From Streptomyces sp. DG1A-41 (GTDB lineage: Bacteria > Actinomycetota > Actinomycetes > Streptomycetales > Streptomycetaceae), in assembly GCF_037055355.1 (NCBI RefSeq), contig NZ_CP146350.1, positions 372,001 through 436,000 on the forward strand: a stretch of 64,000 nt of DNA, read 5' to 3'. Positions 18,077-26,471 of this stretch are shown piece after piece. Both the position numbers and the translations under genes were made by a program. How positions within the stretch are numbered: the stretch's first letter is position 1; each line of letters opens with the position of its first letter. The notes under the pieces were generated by a model. That model saw only the letters and a list, made by a program, of their open reading frames with translations. It did no database searches and had not been told where the DNA came from.

Positions 18077-18514
18077 ATGAGGACCCAGGCACGACTGGGG
18101 GCGCTGGTGCCGCTCGGCATCGGCGCCCTCGCCGCCCTGGCGGCCGTATCGATGGGGCTGGGTTCGCCCGCCGACCCCGGCCCCGGGCTGTGGCCCCTGA
18201 TCGTGAGCCTCACCATGGTGACGCTGTCCGCCTCGCTGCTCCTCAATCCCGGCGCGGACACCGAGCAGGAGCCGTTCAGCCGGCAAACCGCCGTGGTGGC
18301 CCTGGGAGCTCTGTCGCTGGTCGCGTACACCGTGCTCATCGAGCGGGTGGGCTTCGAGGTCATGACGGTGCTCCTGCTGGTGCTGTGGATGCGCGGCTTC
18401 GGCCGGGACAGCTGGCGGCTCAGCCTGGCCGTGGCGCTGGCCGCGTGTGCGGCGTCCTATCTGCTCTTCATCGTCGCGCTGGACGTCTCGCTGCCTCATC
18501 TCGTCGCGTTCTGA
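18077..18514 (+). CDS. tctB: Tripartite tricarboxylate transporter small membrane subunit
   Basis: 145-residue membrane protein with four predicted helices (for example LWPLIVSLTMVTLSASLLL and TAVVALGALSLVAYTVLI). Its ATG lies three bases after the tctC stop. The PADPGPGLWP stretch near residue 34 is typical of TctB. It forms the small subunit of the secondary transporter with TctA. Confidence 0.85.
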   Translation: MRTQARLGALVPLGIGALAALAAVSMGLGSPADPGPGLWPLIVSLTMVTLSASLLLNPGADTEQEPFSRQTAVVALGALSLVAYTVLIERVGFEVMTVLLLVLWMRGFGRDSWRLSLAVALAACAASYLLFIVALDVSLPHLVAF

Positions 18515-18538
18515 TCCCTCGACACCTGTGAGAACCCG

Positions 18539-20155
18539 ATGGACTTCCTCGCTCCCGCTCTGGACGGCTTCGGCGTGGTCTTCGAGCCGCAGAACCTGCT
18601 GCACTGCCTGATCGGGGTGACCCTCGGCATGCTGGTCGGCGTACTGCCCGGCCTAGGCCCGGCCGCCACCATCGCCATCCTGCTGCCGGTCACCTACACC
18701 CTCGAACCGGCCTCGGCGATCATCCTGCTCGCCGGCATCTTCTACGGCGCCCAGTACGGCGGCACGGTCACCTCGGTGCTGCTCCGCCTGCCCGGAGAGG
18801 CCTCGACGGTGGTGACCGCCATCGACGGTTACGAGATGGCCCGCACGGGCCGCGCCGGATCCGCGCTCGGCATCGCCGCGATCGCCTCCTTCATCGGCGG
18901 CACCGTAGGCATCGTCGCACTGACCGTGGCGGCCCCGTTGGTGGCGGGCTGGGGTCTGGCCTTCGGCCCGCCGGAGTACGCCGCGCTCGCGCTGCTCGGC
19001 ATCCTGATGATCTCCACCCTGAGTACCGGATCCCTGCGCCGCAGCCTCCTTGCGGGCAGCATCGGGCTGCTGCTCGCCACCGTGGGCCGCGACCCGCTCC
19101 TGGGCAGCGCTCGCTACACCTTCGGCAGCGACCAACTCGCCGACGGGCTCGACTTCGTCATCCTCGCCATGGGCCTGTTCGGCATCGGCGAGATCCTGCA
19201 CAGCCTCGAAGGCCTTCGCCAAGGCGCCCCGCCGAAGCCCCGCGTCGGCCGGGCCCGGCCCAGCCGGGCGGAGTTCCTGCAGTCCAGGTGGGCGATCGCC
19301 CGGGGGACAGTGGTGGGCTTCTTCCTCGGCATCCTTCCCGGCGGCGGCGCCACGATGTCCTCGATGGTCGCGTACACGGTCGAGAAGCGCTCCTCCAGGA
19401 CGCCCGAGCGGTTCGGCAAGGGCGCGATCGAGGGGGTCGCGGGCCCGGAGGCGGCCAACAACACCGCCGCCACCTCCTCGTTCATCCCACTGCTCACCCT
19501 CGGTATCCCGGCCAACGCGACCATGGCCGTCATGTTCGGCGCCCTGCTGCTGGCGGGCGTGACCCCGGGCCCGCGGATGATCGACGAACATCCCGAGGTG
19601 TTCTGGGGCGTCATCGACTCCATGTACATCGGGAACCTCTTCCTGATCATCCTCAGCATGCCGCTGATCGGGCTGTTCGTCCGCGTGCTGCGCGTCCGGG
19701 CCAGCGTCCTGGCGCCGCTGACCGTGCTCATCACCATGATCGGCGTCTACACGATCCGCTCCAGCATGTTCGACATGCTCGCCGTGGTCGTGCTCGGCGT
19801 CGTCGGCTACCTGATGAAGAAGGTCGGATTGCCGCCCGGCCCGCTCGTCCTCGCCTTCGTGCTCGGCAACCTGCTGGAGACAGACTTCCGGCGCTCGATG
19901 CGGATGTTCGACGGCGACGTGACCGGCTTCCTGGGCCGCCCCGTCTCCGCCACGCTGCTCGCCTTCGTCGTCGTCTTCACGGTCGCCGTACCCCTCCTCA
20001 GCCTCCGCAAGAAGCTCCGGCAGCCCGGACCTCCCGACACCCCCGCGACCGTCCCCCACCCCGACACCACGACCACCCCGGAGCGAACCCCGGACCACCC
20101 CCGTACGGCGGCCGAACCCGGCGGCCACAGCGAGGAGCCACAGCATCCGGGCTGA
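18539..20155 (+). CDS. tctA: Tripartite tricarboxylate transporter large permease
   Basis: 538-residue channel subunit with about 12 helices. Signature glycine-rich motifs are present in both repeats: LVGVLPGLGPAATIAILLP near residue 38, FYGAQYGGTVTSVLLRLPGE, and GFFLGILPGGGATMSSMVAY near residue 258. GPEAANNTAATSSFIPLLTL and LGIPANATMAVMFGALLLAG follow. The C-terminal 50 residues are a proline- and threonine-rich hydrophilic tail. It starts 24 bases after tctB and closes the operon. Transport would be ion-coupled. Confidence 0.92.
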   Translation: MDFLAPALDGFGVVFEPQNLLHCLIGVTLGMLVGVLPGLGPAATIAILLPVTYTLEPASAIILLAGIFYGAQYGGTVTSVLLRLPGEASTVVTAIDGYEMARTGRAGSALGIAAIASFIGGTVGIVALTVAAPLVAGWGLAFGPPEYAALALLGILMISTLSTGSLRRSLLAGSIGLLLATVGRDPLLGSARYTFGSDQLADGLDFVILAMGLFGIGEILHSLEGLRQGAPPKPRVGRARPSRAEFLQSRWAIARGTVVGFFLGILPGGGATMSSMVAYTVEKRSSRTPERFGKGAIEGVAGPEAANNTAATSSFIPLLTLGIPANATMAVMFGALLLAGVTPGPRMIDEHPEVFWGVIDSMYIGNLFLIILSMPLIGLFVRVLRVRASVLAPLTVLITMIGVYTIRSSMFDMLAVVVLGVVGYLMKKVGLPPGPLVLAFVLGNLLETDFRRSMRMFDGDVTGFLGRPVSATLLAFVVVFTVAVPLLSLRKKLRQPGPPDTPATVPHPDTTTTPERTPDHPRTAAEPGGHSEEPQHPG

Positions 20156-20387
20156 GCCCTGGACCGGGCCAGGCTGCTGTGGGGCACCAGGTGGCCGTGC
20201 GCAGCGAGCCGCGCTGGCACGCGACCACGAACACCAGCCCCGCACCTCCGAGTCGCGGGTGTACTGGGCGATGACCGCGGTGATACTGCGTCGGCCGACC
20301 GGAGCGACCGCGCCGTCCTGGCACACTGCATGAGGGGTGATCAGCTCACCCTCGGCGCGGTGCTGGCACGACTTTCGTCACAACCGG

Positions 20388-21566
20388 TCAGCGCCGGACC
20401 CGTGGCATCCCCAGCCCGATCCAGGAGATGATCTCCCGCTGGATCTCGTTGTTGCCGCCGCCGAAGGTGAAGATGACCGCCGAACGGTAGCCGCGTTCCA
20501 GCTCGCCGTGCAGGACTGCGCCCGTTGAGCCCTCCTTCAGGGCGCCGGGGGCGGCGACGATCTCCATGAGCCAGGCGTAGGCGTCGCGGCGGGCCTCGGA
20601 GCCGTAGACCTTGACGGCGGATGCGTCCTGGGGGGTGAGGGTGCCGTCCTGGACGGCGCCGACCATGCGCCAGTTGAGCAGCTTGAGGGCGTCGAGCCGG
20701 GCGTGGGTTTGGGCGAGGCGGCGGCGCACCCAGGGCAGGTCGGTGACGCGGCGGCCGTCGGCGAGCTTGGTCTCCATGGCCCAGCGCTGGACGTCGTGCA
20801 GGGCGCGGATCGCCATGGTGCCGTGGGCGGCCAGGGTCACGCGTTCGTGGTTGAGCTGGTTGGTGATCATCCGCCAGCCCTGGTTCTCGGCGCCGACCCG
20901 GTGGGAGACGGGGACGCGGACGTTCTCGTAGTAGCTCGCCGTGGTGTCGTGCGAGGCGAGGGTGTTGATGAGGGTGCAGGAGTAGCCGGGGTCGGTGGTC
21001 GGCACCAGGAGCATGGTGATGCCCTTGTGCGGCGGCGCGTCGGAATCCGTACGGACCGCCAGCCACACCCAGTCCGCCGTGTCGCCGTTGGTCGTCCAGA
21101 TCTTCTGGCCGTTGACGACGTAGTCGTCGCCCTCCCGTACCGCGCGGGTCCGCAGCGACGCGAGGTCGGTGCCCGCGCCGGGCTCGCTGTAGCCGATGGC
21201 GAAGTCGATCTCGCCGGAGAGGATCCTCGGCAGGAAGTAGGCCTTCTGCTCCTCGGTGCCGTACCGCATGATCGTCGGGCCGACGGTGTTCAGCGCCATC
21301 AGCGGCAGCGGGACGCCGGCCTGGGCGGCCTCGTCGAAGAAGATGAACTGCTCCATCGCGGTCAGGCCGCGCCCGCCGTACTCCTCGGGCCAGCCGACGC
21401 CGAGCCAGCCGTCCGCGCCGAGCCGCCGGATGGTCTCGCGGTAGAACCGCTTCCGGGCGGCCGGGTCGCCGTGCCGGGCGTACGCGTGGTCCGGGACCAG
21501 CTCGGCGAAGTAGGCGCGCAGTTCGGTGCGCAGCCGCTGCTGCTCGGGCGTGTATTCGAGGTGCAC
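20388..21566 (-). CDS. Acyl-CoA dehydrogenase
   Basis: 392-residue FAD enzyme for alpha,beta-desaturation of an acyl-CoA. The GTG at 21566 with GGAGG upstream is preferred to longer frames. Family features: FYRETIRRLGADGWLGVGWP near residue 42, FAIGYSEPGAGTDLASLRT (FAD-binding strand), YVVNGQKIWTTNGDTADWVW, RVGAENQGWRMITNQLNHER and the C-terminal GGGNNEIQREIISWIGLG. The last segment, typical of steroid and bile-acid side-chain FadE proteins, keeps the NEIQR motif. It stands alone, convergent with tctA, and its substrate is unknown. Confidence 0.9.
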   Translation of the reverse strand: MHLEYTPEQQRLRTELRAYFAELVPDHAYARHGDPAARKRFYRETIRRLGADGWLGVGWPEEYGGRGLTAMEQFIFFDEAAQAGVPLPLMALNTVGPTIMRYGTEEQKAYFLPRILSGEIDFAIGYSEPGAGTDLASLRTRAVREGDDYVVNGQKIWTTNGDTADWVWLAVRTDSDAPPHKGITMLLVPTTDPGYSCTLINTLASHDTTASYYENVRVPVSHRVGAENQGWRMITNQLNHERVTLAAHGTMAIRALHDVQRWAMETKLADGRRVTDLPWVRRRLAQTHARLDALKLLNWRMVGAVQDGTLTPQDASAVKVYGSEARRDAYAWLMEIVAAPGALKEGSTGAVLHGELERGYRSAVIFTFGGGNNEIQREIISWIGLGMPRVRR

Positions 21567-21670
21567 GGCGCCTCCAGGCTCCCAAGACCGGCCCTGTCGG
21601 CGCACACCGTAGAACGTGTTACAGAAATTGGGAATGGCGAATGACGGGGAACAGCCTCCTCGGTTCAACC

Positions 21671-22039
21671 TCAGTTCAGCGTGGCGAGGAAGTCCGTGCA
21701 CGCCCGTGCGCACGCACGGCACGCCGCCGCCGAGTCCTCCGCTCCCGGCTGCCGGTCGAAGACGTGAGCGGCCTCCAGGCACACGGTCCGGCACCACTCC
21801 ACCTGGACGCGGATGCTGGTCTCGTCCACCTGGTTCTGCTCGGACAGCACACGGCAGGTCGCGTCGCAGACCTCCGCGCACATGATGCCCTTGCGTCGTA
21901 CGAGTTCCTGGTTCTCGGTGCCGTCGGGGTCCACGAGGCTCGCTCGCAACGCGCACGCCCGGGCGCACTCGGTGCACGCCTGGGCACAGGCGAAGCGGTC
22001 CTCCAGGAACCGGAACAGCTCCTGCTGGGATGTCGTCAC
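21671..22039 (-). CDS. Cysteine-rich four-helix protein, copper-storage (Csp/DUF326)-like
   Basis: 122 residues with Cys pairs spaced along predicted helices: CAQACTECARAC, CAEVCDATC, CRTVC and CRACARAC. This arrangement, Cys lining the inside of a four-helix bundle, is that of cytosolic copper-storage proteins and DUF326 relatives. No signal peptide is present, so it should act in the cytoplasm. GTG 22039 is chosen because the conserved start TTSQQELFRFLEDRF follows; its ribosome-binding site is weak. It is divergent from the ChaB/Rho-N gene. Confidence 0.8.
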   Translation of the reverse strand: MTTSQQELFRFLEDRFACAQACTECARACALRASLVDPDGTENQELVRRKGIMCAEVCDATCRVLSEQNQVDETSIRVQVEWCRTVCLEAAHVFDRQPGAEDSAAACRACARACTDFLATLN

Positions 22040-22164
22040 ACCGCGCGGGTAGCCCCGCCGATGCCGGTCAAACCCGGTGGCGCCAAGGGTTCCGTACGGT
22101 TTTCCGGGCCCGCCGGCCGGGCACCCGGCAGGCCCTGGAACGACGACGCACGGAGGTGAGTCAC

Positions 22165-22617
22165 ATGCCCGGGCGAGAGGAGCTTCCGTCGACCCTGGAG
22201 CGGTCTTCCAAGGAGGCACAGCGCACCTGGATCAAGGCGCACGACTCGGCCGTGGAGCAGTACGGCGAGGGCGAGCGTGCGCACCGCGTGGCCTTCGGGG
22301 CGCTGAAGCACACCCACGAGAAGGTCGGCGACCACTGGGAGCGCAAGGAGGGCGGCCGCAAGGGCCCGTCGGACCCGCGGTCGGCCCGGCCCCGGCAGCA
22401 GGGCGGCCGCAGCGGCGAGGGCGTCGACGAGCGGGCCTCGAAGGAGCACCTGTACGACCTCGCGAAGCGGCTGGGCGTCGAGGGGCGCTCCCGGATGTCG
22501 AAGGCGGAGCTGCTGGACGCGGTCCGCAAGGAGAACCGCTCGCAGACCAGGTCCTCACGGTCGTCCTCCCGGTCCTCCTCGCGCTCGTCCGCACGGTCCT
22601 TGCCGGCGTCCAGGTGA
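22165..22617 (+). CDS. ChaB/Rho-N domain small protein
   Basis: 150 residues. ATG 22165 lies eight bases after CGGAGG. The N-terminal part (ELPSTLERSSKEAQRTWIKA, HDSAVEQYGEGERAHRVAFG) is a ChaB domain, and HLYDLAKRLGVEGRSRMSKA is a Rho-N/SAP-like helical motif that usually contacts nucleic acid. The tail is arginine- and serine-rich. Such proteins are abundant in stress regulons of Streptomyces; the exact role is unknown. Confidence 0.8.
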   Translation: MPGREELPSTLERSSKEAQRTWIKAHDSAVEQYGEGERAHRVAFGALKHTHEKVGDHWERKEGGRKGPSDPRSARPRQQGGRSGEGVDERASKEHLYDLAKRLGVEGRSRMSKAELLDAVRKENRSQTRSSRSSSRSSSRSSARSLPASR

Positions 22618-22621
22618 GCCG

Positions 22622-22645
22622 GTTCATGGTGAGGACCAGGGGTAC
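22622..22645 (+). promoter_or_regulatory. SigB-type promoter upstream of the DUF6479-like gene
   Basis: GTTC (22622-22625) and GGGTAC (22640-22645) with 14 bases between fit the Streptomyces SigB pattern GNNT-N14-16-GGGTAC/T. The start codon of the next gene lies only ten bases after the -10 element, so the transcript would be nearly leaderless. Confidence 0.55.
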
Positions 22646-22654
22646 TCGCGTGCC

Positions 22655-23020
22655 ATGACTAGCGCATGGATGGAGATGGCCGCGGGGCGTGGCGCCCTCG
22701 GCATCGGGCTGATCGTGGCGGGTGTGGTGGTCGTGGCCCTGCTGTTGGGGGCCTTCGTCCTCGGCGTGCGCGTCAAGCGCAGGGAACTGCCCACACCACG
22801 GCCCGACGAGCAGCCGCGCCTGCCCGACGGCGGCCCGGTCCGGGAGACGAGTGAGCGCCGGGAGCCGGATGAGGTCCCGAGAAGCCAGGACCGTCTGACG
22901 CCGCACGAGCTGAAGACGCACGGCAACCAGAGCGACCGGAGGAGCCCGACCCAGGAGCGTCCCCGCTGGAACGAGGGAAGCAGCGGCTCGTTCGGCAGCG
23001 GCGGCCCGGGTGGCCGCTGA
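22655..23020 (+). CDS. DUF6479-like small membrane protein
   Basis: 121 residues. One membrane helix (LGIGLIVAGVVVVALLLGAF) is followed by KRRELPTPRPDEQPRLP and a charged, disordered cytoplasmic tail with LTPHELKTHGNQSD and a glycine/serine-rich end. This layout is shared by a family of Streptomyces proteins of unknown function. A SigB-like promoter sits immediately upstream. Confidence 0.75.
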   Translation: MTSAWMEMAAGRGALGIGLIVAGVVVVALLLGAFVLGVRVKRRELPTPRPDEQPRLPDGGPVRETSERREPDEVPRSQDRLTPHELKTHGNQSDRRSPTQERPRWNEGSSGSFGSGGPGGR

Positions 23021-23059
23021 TCCCCGCTCCCCCGCGGCTCTCCGCCCCGTACCCCACGT

Positions 23060-23114
23060 CGAACGTGAACACGCCGAACGTGAACACGACGTACAGGTCG
23101 TACACGTCGTACAC
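23060..23114 (+). repeat. Short direct repeats ahead of a small gene
   Basis: CGAACGTGAACACG occurs at 23060-23073 and 23075-23088, followed by two copies of a tcgtacac unit up to 23114. The repeats lie just upstream of the start at 23130 and could be a protein-binding array or replication slippage. Confidence 0.5.
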
Positions 23115-23129
23115 AGGGAAGTGAGAACC

Positions 23130-23480
23130 ATGGCCGATCCCGCCCGCGACACCCTCCCGCTGCCGGACTACGACCATCTGCCGATCGGCGGCCTGGAGAG
23201 CCGTGTGCGGTCGCTGTCCGCGGACGAGGTGGAGGAACTGCTGGCGTACGAGAGGTCGCACGCCGACCGGCTGGTGGTGACCGAGCTGCTGGGGGCCCGT
23301 CTCGAGCAGTTGCGCGAGGGCGCGGAGCCGACGTCCGGCGATCCGGGCGCCCTGCGTCCGGAGTCGGGCGAGGGGCACGGAGGCTCTCCGGTGTCGCCCG
23401 CCACGTCCCCGCAGCCGTTCAGCCCGCCGCCGCACGGCACCCCCGACCAGCGGGGCAAGCCGAAGGGTGACCGCACGTAG
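23130..23480 (+). CDS. Conserved hypothetical small protein
   Basis: 116 residues, no signal peptide. The first half (LPLPDYDHLPIGGLESRVRS, LSADEVEELLAYERSHADRL) is a helical domain common in short Streptomyces proteins next to stress genes. The second half is a disordered Pro/Gly-rich tail. ATG 23130 has GGGAAG upstream. Function unknown. A strong terminator follows. Confidence 0.75.
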   Translation: MADPARDTLPLPDYDHLPIGGLESRVRSLSADEVEELLAYERSHADRLVVTELLGARLEQLREGAEPTSGDPGALRPESGEGHGGSPVSPATSPQPFSPPPHGTPDQRGKPKGDRT

Positions 23481-23507
23481 GCGTCACAGCCAGCCAGAAC
23501 CGACCAG

Positions 23508-23537
23508 AAGGGCCCGTGCCTGCGCATGGGCCCTTTT
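23508..23537 (+). terminator. Rho-independent terminator
   Basis: Perfect arms aagggccc (23508-23515) and gggccctt (23528-23535) with a 12-nt loop, followed by TT. It ends the cluster of small stress-type genes. Confidence 0.75.
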
Positions 23538-23683
23538 CGCGCGCCCGGGCCCCTTCCGACAGCTTCGGCCCCCCGTGAGACACATCCGAAACATTCCCTT
23601 CACGCAGGAAGTATTTAGGGGTAACGGCCGCTGCCTACCGTGCCTGCCTTGTCAGTCCCCAACCCGCAGCAAGGAGGCGTGGC

Positions 23684-25357
23684 ATGAGTACCGAGCCACG
23701 ACTGGCCGAGGTCGCCGAGCCCGAACCCGCGCAGAAGGCGGCACCAGGCGCCGATCAGGCCGTCAAGGAGACCCTCGAGGACTACACGCTGCGGTTCGCG
23801 CCGCGCAGTTACCGGCGCTGGACCCCGATGGTGGTGGCGACGACCGCGCTCGGCGGCATCGCCTACATGGCCGACTTCTCCATCGGCGCCGGCATCGGTC
23901 TGGCCCACGGGACCGGCAACGCGCTGCTCGCGATCGCCGTCGCCGCCGTCGTCATCTTCGTGACCGGCTTCCCGCTGGCCTACTACGGGGCCCGCTACAA
24001 CATCGACCTGGACCTGATCACGCGCGGCTCCGGCTTCGGCTACTTCGGCTCGGTCCTCACCAGCGTCATCTTCGCCAGCTTCACCTTCATCTTCTTCGCC
24101 CTCGAAGGCTCGATCATGGCCCAGGGCCTGAAGCTGGGCCTCGGACTGCCGCTGTGGCTGGGCTACTTGGTGTCCACGCTCATGGTGATCCCGCTGGTCA
24201 TCTACGGCATGACGGCGCTGAGCAAGCTCCAGGTGTGGACCACCCCGATCTGGCTGCTGCTGATGGTCGGCCCGCTGGTCTACCTGGTCGCCACCGACCC
24301 GGGGACCGTCGACCGCTTCCTCGCCTACGCGGGCACCGACGGGGACGGCGGCGTCAACACCGCCTCCGTGCTGCTGGGCGCGGGCGTGTGTCTGTCACTG
24401 ATCGCGCAGATCGGCGAGCAGATCGACTATCTGCGCTTCATGCCGCCCAAGACCGAGGCGAACAAGCGGAGTTGGTGGACGGCCGTGGTGATGGCCGGCC
24501 CGGGCTGGGTGGTGCTGGGTGCGCTCAAGCAGGCCATCGGGGTGTTCCTCGCGGTCTACATCATCGCCGAGGTGGGCCCCACCGCCGCGCCCGAGCCGAT
24601 CCAGCAGTTCAAGCACGCCTTCGACGCGATGATGCCGTCCTGGATCGTCGTGCCGCTGGCCGTGGCCCTGGTCGTGATCAGCCAGATCAAGATCAATGTG
24701 ACGAACGCGTACTCCGGCTCTCTCGCCTGGACCAACTCCTTCACCCGCGTCACGAAGCGTTACCCGGGCCGGATGGTCTTCGTCCTGGTCAACCTGGGTT
24801 TCGCGCTCGCCCTGATGGAGGCCGACATGTTCAGCTTCCTCAACAGCATCCTGGGCTTCTACTCGAACTGCGCGATCGCCTGGGTGGTCACCGTGGCCAC
24901 CGACATCGGCATCAACAAGTACGTGCTGAAGCTGTCCCCGCACGCGCCCGAGTTCCGCCGCGGCATGCTCTACGCCGTCAACCCGGTCGGGGTCGTCGCC
25001 TTCGTCGCCGCCTCCGCGCTGTCCATCGCCATGTACTTCCACGCGCTGGGCGACACGCTCCAGCCGTACTCCCCGGTCGCCGCCGCCGTCATCGCGTTCG
25101 TCCTCACCCCGCTGATGGCCGTGGTCACCAAGGGCAGGTACTACCTGCGCCGCACCGACGACGGCATCGCCGAGCCGCTCCTGGACGAGGACGGCAACCC
25201 CAGTGCCGCCACCTACGAGTGCCACGTGTGCCGGCAGCGGTTCGAGCGGCCGGACGTGGCCGCCTGCCGGACGCACGACGCCGTCGTCTGCTCACTGTGC
25301 CTGAGCACCGACAAGATCGGCGACCACGTCCTGCCGGAGGCACCCGCCGCCGCCTGA
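23684..25357 (+). CDS. NCS1-family cytosine/purine-type permease with C-terminal zinc-finger-like tail
   Basis: 557-residue transporter; ATG 23684 after AAGGAGG. About 12 helices follow a 55-residue cytoplasmic N-terminus (DYTLRFAPRSYRRWTPMVVA). NCS1 motifs include ADFSIGAGIGLAHGTGN, RYNIDLDLITRGSGFGYFGS and KINVTNAYSGSLAWTNSF. The last 60 residues carry YECHVCRQRFERPDVAACRT and HDAVVCSLCLSTDKIGDHV, a Cx2C...C...CSLC pattern. Similar CSLC segments join transporter and kinase parts in sodium-solute or NCS1 histidine-kinase hybrids, but no kinase follows here. Substrate unknown. Confidence 0.88.
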   Translation: MSTEPRLAEVAEPEPAQKAAPGADQAVKETLEDYTLRFAPRSYRRWTPMVVATTALGGIAYMADFSIGAGIGLAHGTGNALLAIAVAAVVIFVTGFPLAYYGARYNIDLDLITRGSGFGYFGSVLTSVIFASFTFIFFALEGSIMAQGLKLGLGLPLWLGYLVSTLMVIPLVIYGMTALSKLQVWTTPIWLLLMVGPLVYLVATDPGTVDRFLAYAGTDGDGGVNTASVLLGAGVCLSLIAQIGEQIDYLRFMPPKTEANKRSWWTAVVMAGPGWVVLGALKQAIGVFLAVYIIAEVGPTAAPEPIQQFKHAFDAMMPSWIVVPLAVALVVISQIKINVTNAYSGSLAWTNSFTRVTKRYPGRMVFVLVNLGFALALMEADMFSFLNSILGFYSNCAIAWVVTVATDIGINKYVLKLSPHAPEFRRGMLYAVNPVGVVAFVAASALSIAMYFHALGDTLQPYSPVAAAVIAFVLTPLMAVVTKGRYYLRRTDDGIAEPLLDEDGNPSAATYECHVCRQRFERPDVAACRTHDAVVCSLCLSTDKIGDHVLPEAPAAA

Positions 25358-25360
25358 CAC

Positions 25361-25398
25361 CCGTGGGGCGGACGGCGCGAGGCGCTTCCGCCCCACGG
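25361..25398. terminator. Perfect 12-bp inverted repeat after the permease gene
   Basis: Arms ccgtggggcgga (25361-25372) and tccgccccacgg (25387-25398) begin three bases after the permease stop. It lacks a T-tract but is well placed as a terminator. Confidence 0.65.
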
Positions 25399-25505
25399 CA
25401 CCTTCACCGCGGCGACTCCGCTGCCCAAGGGGCAGGGCAGGACGCGCACGGCGGCGGCGCGGACGGCCCGGCGGGCCAGGCGCTCCCGGATCATCACGAC
25501 CCGCG

Positions 25506-25800
25506 ATGCGTTTCGCCGCGTACGAGGGGGGCCGTGCTCGGGGACGACGACATGCTCCGCCCCTGCCCGGGCTGCTGGAGGCGCGCACGGCCGCGCACGG
25601 TGTCCGCTCCGGCCCCCGCGTCACCGGCGTACGGCTGCTGCCGACGCTCCAGCCGCCCACCGCGCGGGACTTGTCCCCTTCCAGGAACACGTGGAGGGCA
25701 TACGGCGGTCCACGGACGGTGCCTCCGGGGTGCCGGTACCGCCGGTGTCGGGCGTACTCGACTTCGAGGGAGGTCCCCTCACCGGGCACCACCCGGTCGC
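25506..25800 (+). pseudogene. Fumarylacetoacetate hydrolase-family remnant
   Basis: MRFAAYEGG at 25506 and VRLLPTLQPPTARDL are the N-terminal domain of FAH-family proteins. One base is lost near 25672, after which VPFQEHVEGIRRSTDGASGV and VPVPPVSGVLDFE continue in the next frame. The segment with the YFTNP-type motif is deleted between GV and VPVPP, and nothing of the catalytic domain past VLDFE remains. It is therefore an N-terminal pseudogene. Confidence 0.7.
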
Positions 25801-25912
25801 GTACACGGCCGGCAAGTGGACGCCCCGCGCGGCCTGTCCAGGACGGACGCAACGGAGCTGGGCCCGCGTGGTATCCGCGCACACGGTGGTACCAAGTCGG
25901 TCTCGGACGCGC

Positions 25913-25946
25913 TGCGCGAGCCCCCGTGAGGGGGCGGTCTCGCGCA
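25913..25946. terminator. Strong two-part hairpin
   Basis: tgcgcgag/ctcgcgca outer arms and ccccc/ggggg inner arms (25913-25946) form a long stem with a small asymmetry. It lies between the FAH remnant and the next gene and is probably an old terminator. Confidence 0.5.
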
Positions 25947-26012
25947 CCGGGCGGCATACTGATCTTGCGGTGCGCAGTGATCAGGCGATGGTCGGAGAGG
26001 AGATGACGGGAC

Positions 26013-26471
26013 GTGACCACCGAAGGACCGGGCGGCGGGCGGGGAACGCCCGGCGAGCCGGACGGCACTCCCCCGATCCCGGAGGACGTGTGGCTGAGGT
26101 TCCTCACGGACAGCGAGCCCGCCATACGCGCCTCCGCCCCCAGGGAGCCTTCCGCGAAGGAGCGGGCGGCGGGACGGCAGCTCCAACCCCCGCACGCCGT
26201 CGGGGACCTGTGGCAGCCGGAGGACCTGTGGGTCCGCGTGGCCTGGTGCGCCCTGGACCGCCGTGCCAAGGTCCGGCGCGTGGGACGGGTCGTCGCCACA
26301 GCCGCCGCCGTGGCTCTGGCGCTGGGGGCCTGGTCCCAGTTGTCCGCCGGCGCGGGTACGGGCACCCGGCCGGGGACGGGCACCGTGCGGCAGGTGGAGG
26401 GGGCGACCGCGAGGCAGCCCACGGCCACTCCCTTCCCGTCCGGCTCCGCTGTCCCGGTGCCCTCCAGGTAG
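26013..26471 (+). CDS. Small single-helix membrane protein, paralog of the gene at 42920
   Basis: 152 residues, GTG start like its paralog. The N-terminal half has VWLRFLTDSEPAIRASAPRE, then VGDLWQPEDLWVRVAW and a basic patch DRRAKVRRVGRVVAT before a membrane helix (AAAVALALGAWSQL) and a Thr/Pro-rich outer segment. Gene 42920-43456 shares the RASAPREPSA, VGDLWQ and RLRRVGRVVATSA blocks, so the two are paralogs within the window. An inverted CTGATC/GATCAG (25959-25984) lies upstream. Function unknown; topology suggests a membrane-tethered cytoplasmic domain. Confidence 0.7.
   Translation: MTTEGPGGGRGTPGEPDGTPPIPEDVWLRFLTDSEPAIRASAPREPSAKERAAGRQLQPPHAVGDLWQPEDLWVRVAWCALDRRAKVRRVGRVVATAAAVALALGAWSQLSAGAGTGTRPGTGTVRQVEGATARQPTATPFPSGSAVPVPSR

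Noticed and set aside
18653..20326. 557-codon minus-strand frame opposite tctA
   Set aside because: Shadow of tctA; rich in Arg, Gly and Gln as expected for an antisense GC-rich frame.
20156..20387. Possible transposase scrap between tctA and the acyl-CoA dehydrogenase
   Set aside because: A short stretch reading ITAVIAQYTRDSEVRG was considered, but no family pattern could be supported.
23060..23114. CRISPR-like direct repeats
   Set aside because: Units are only 14 bases, adjacent or separated by one base, with no spacers; no cas genes are present.
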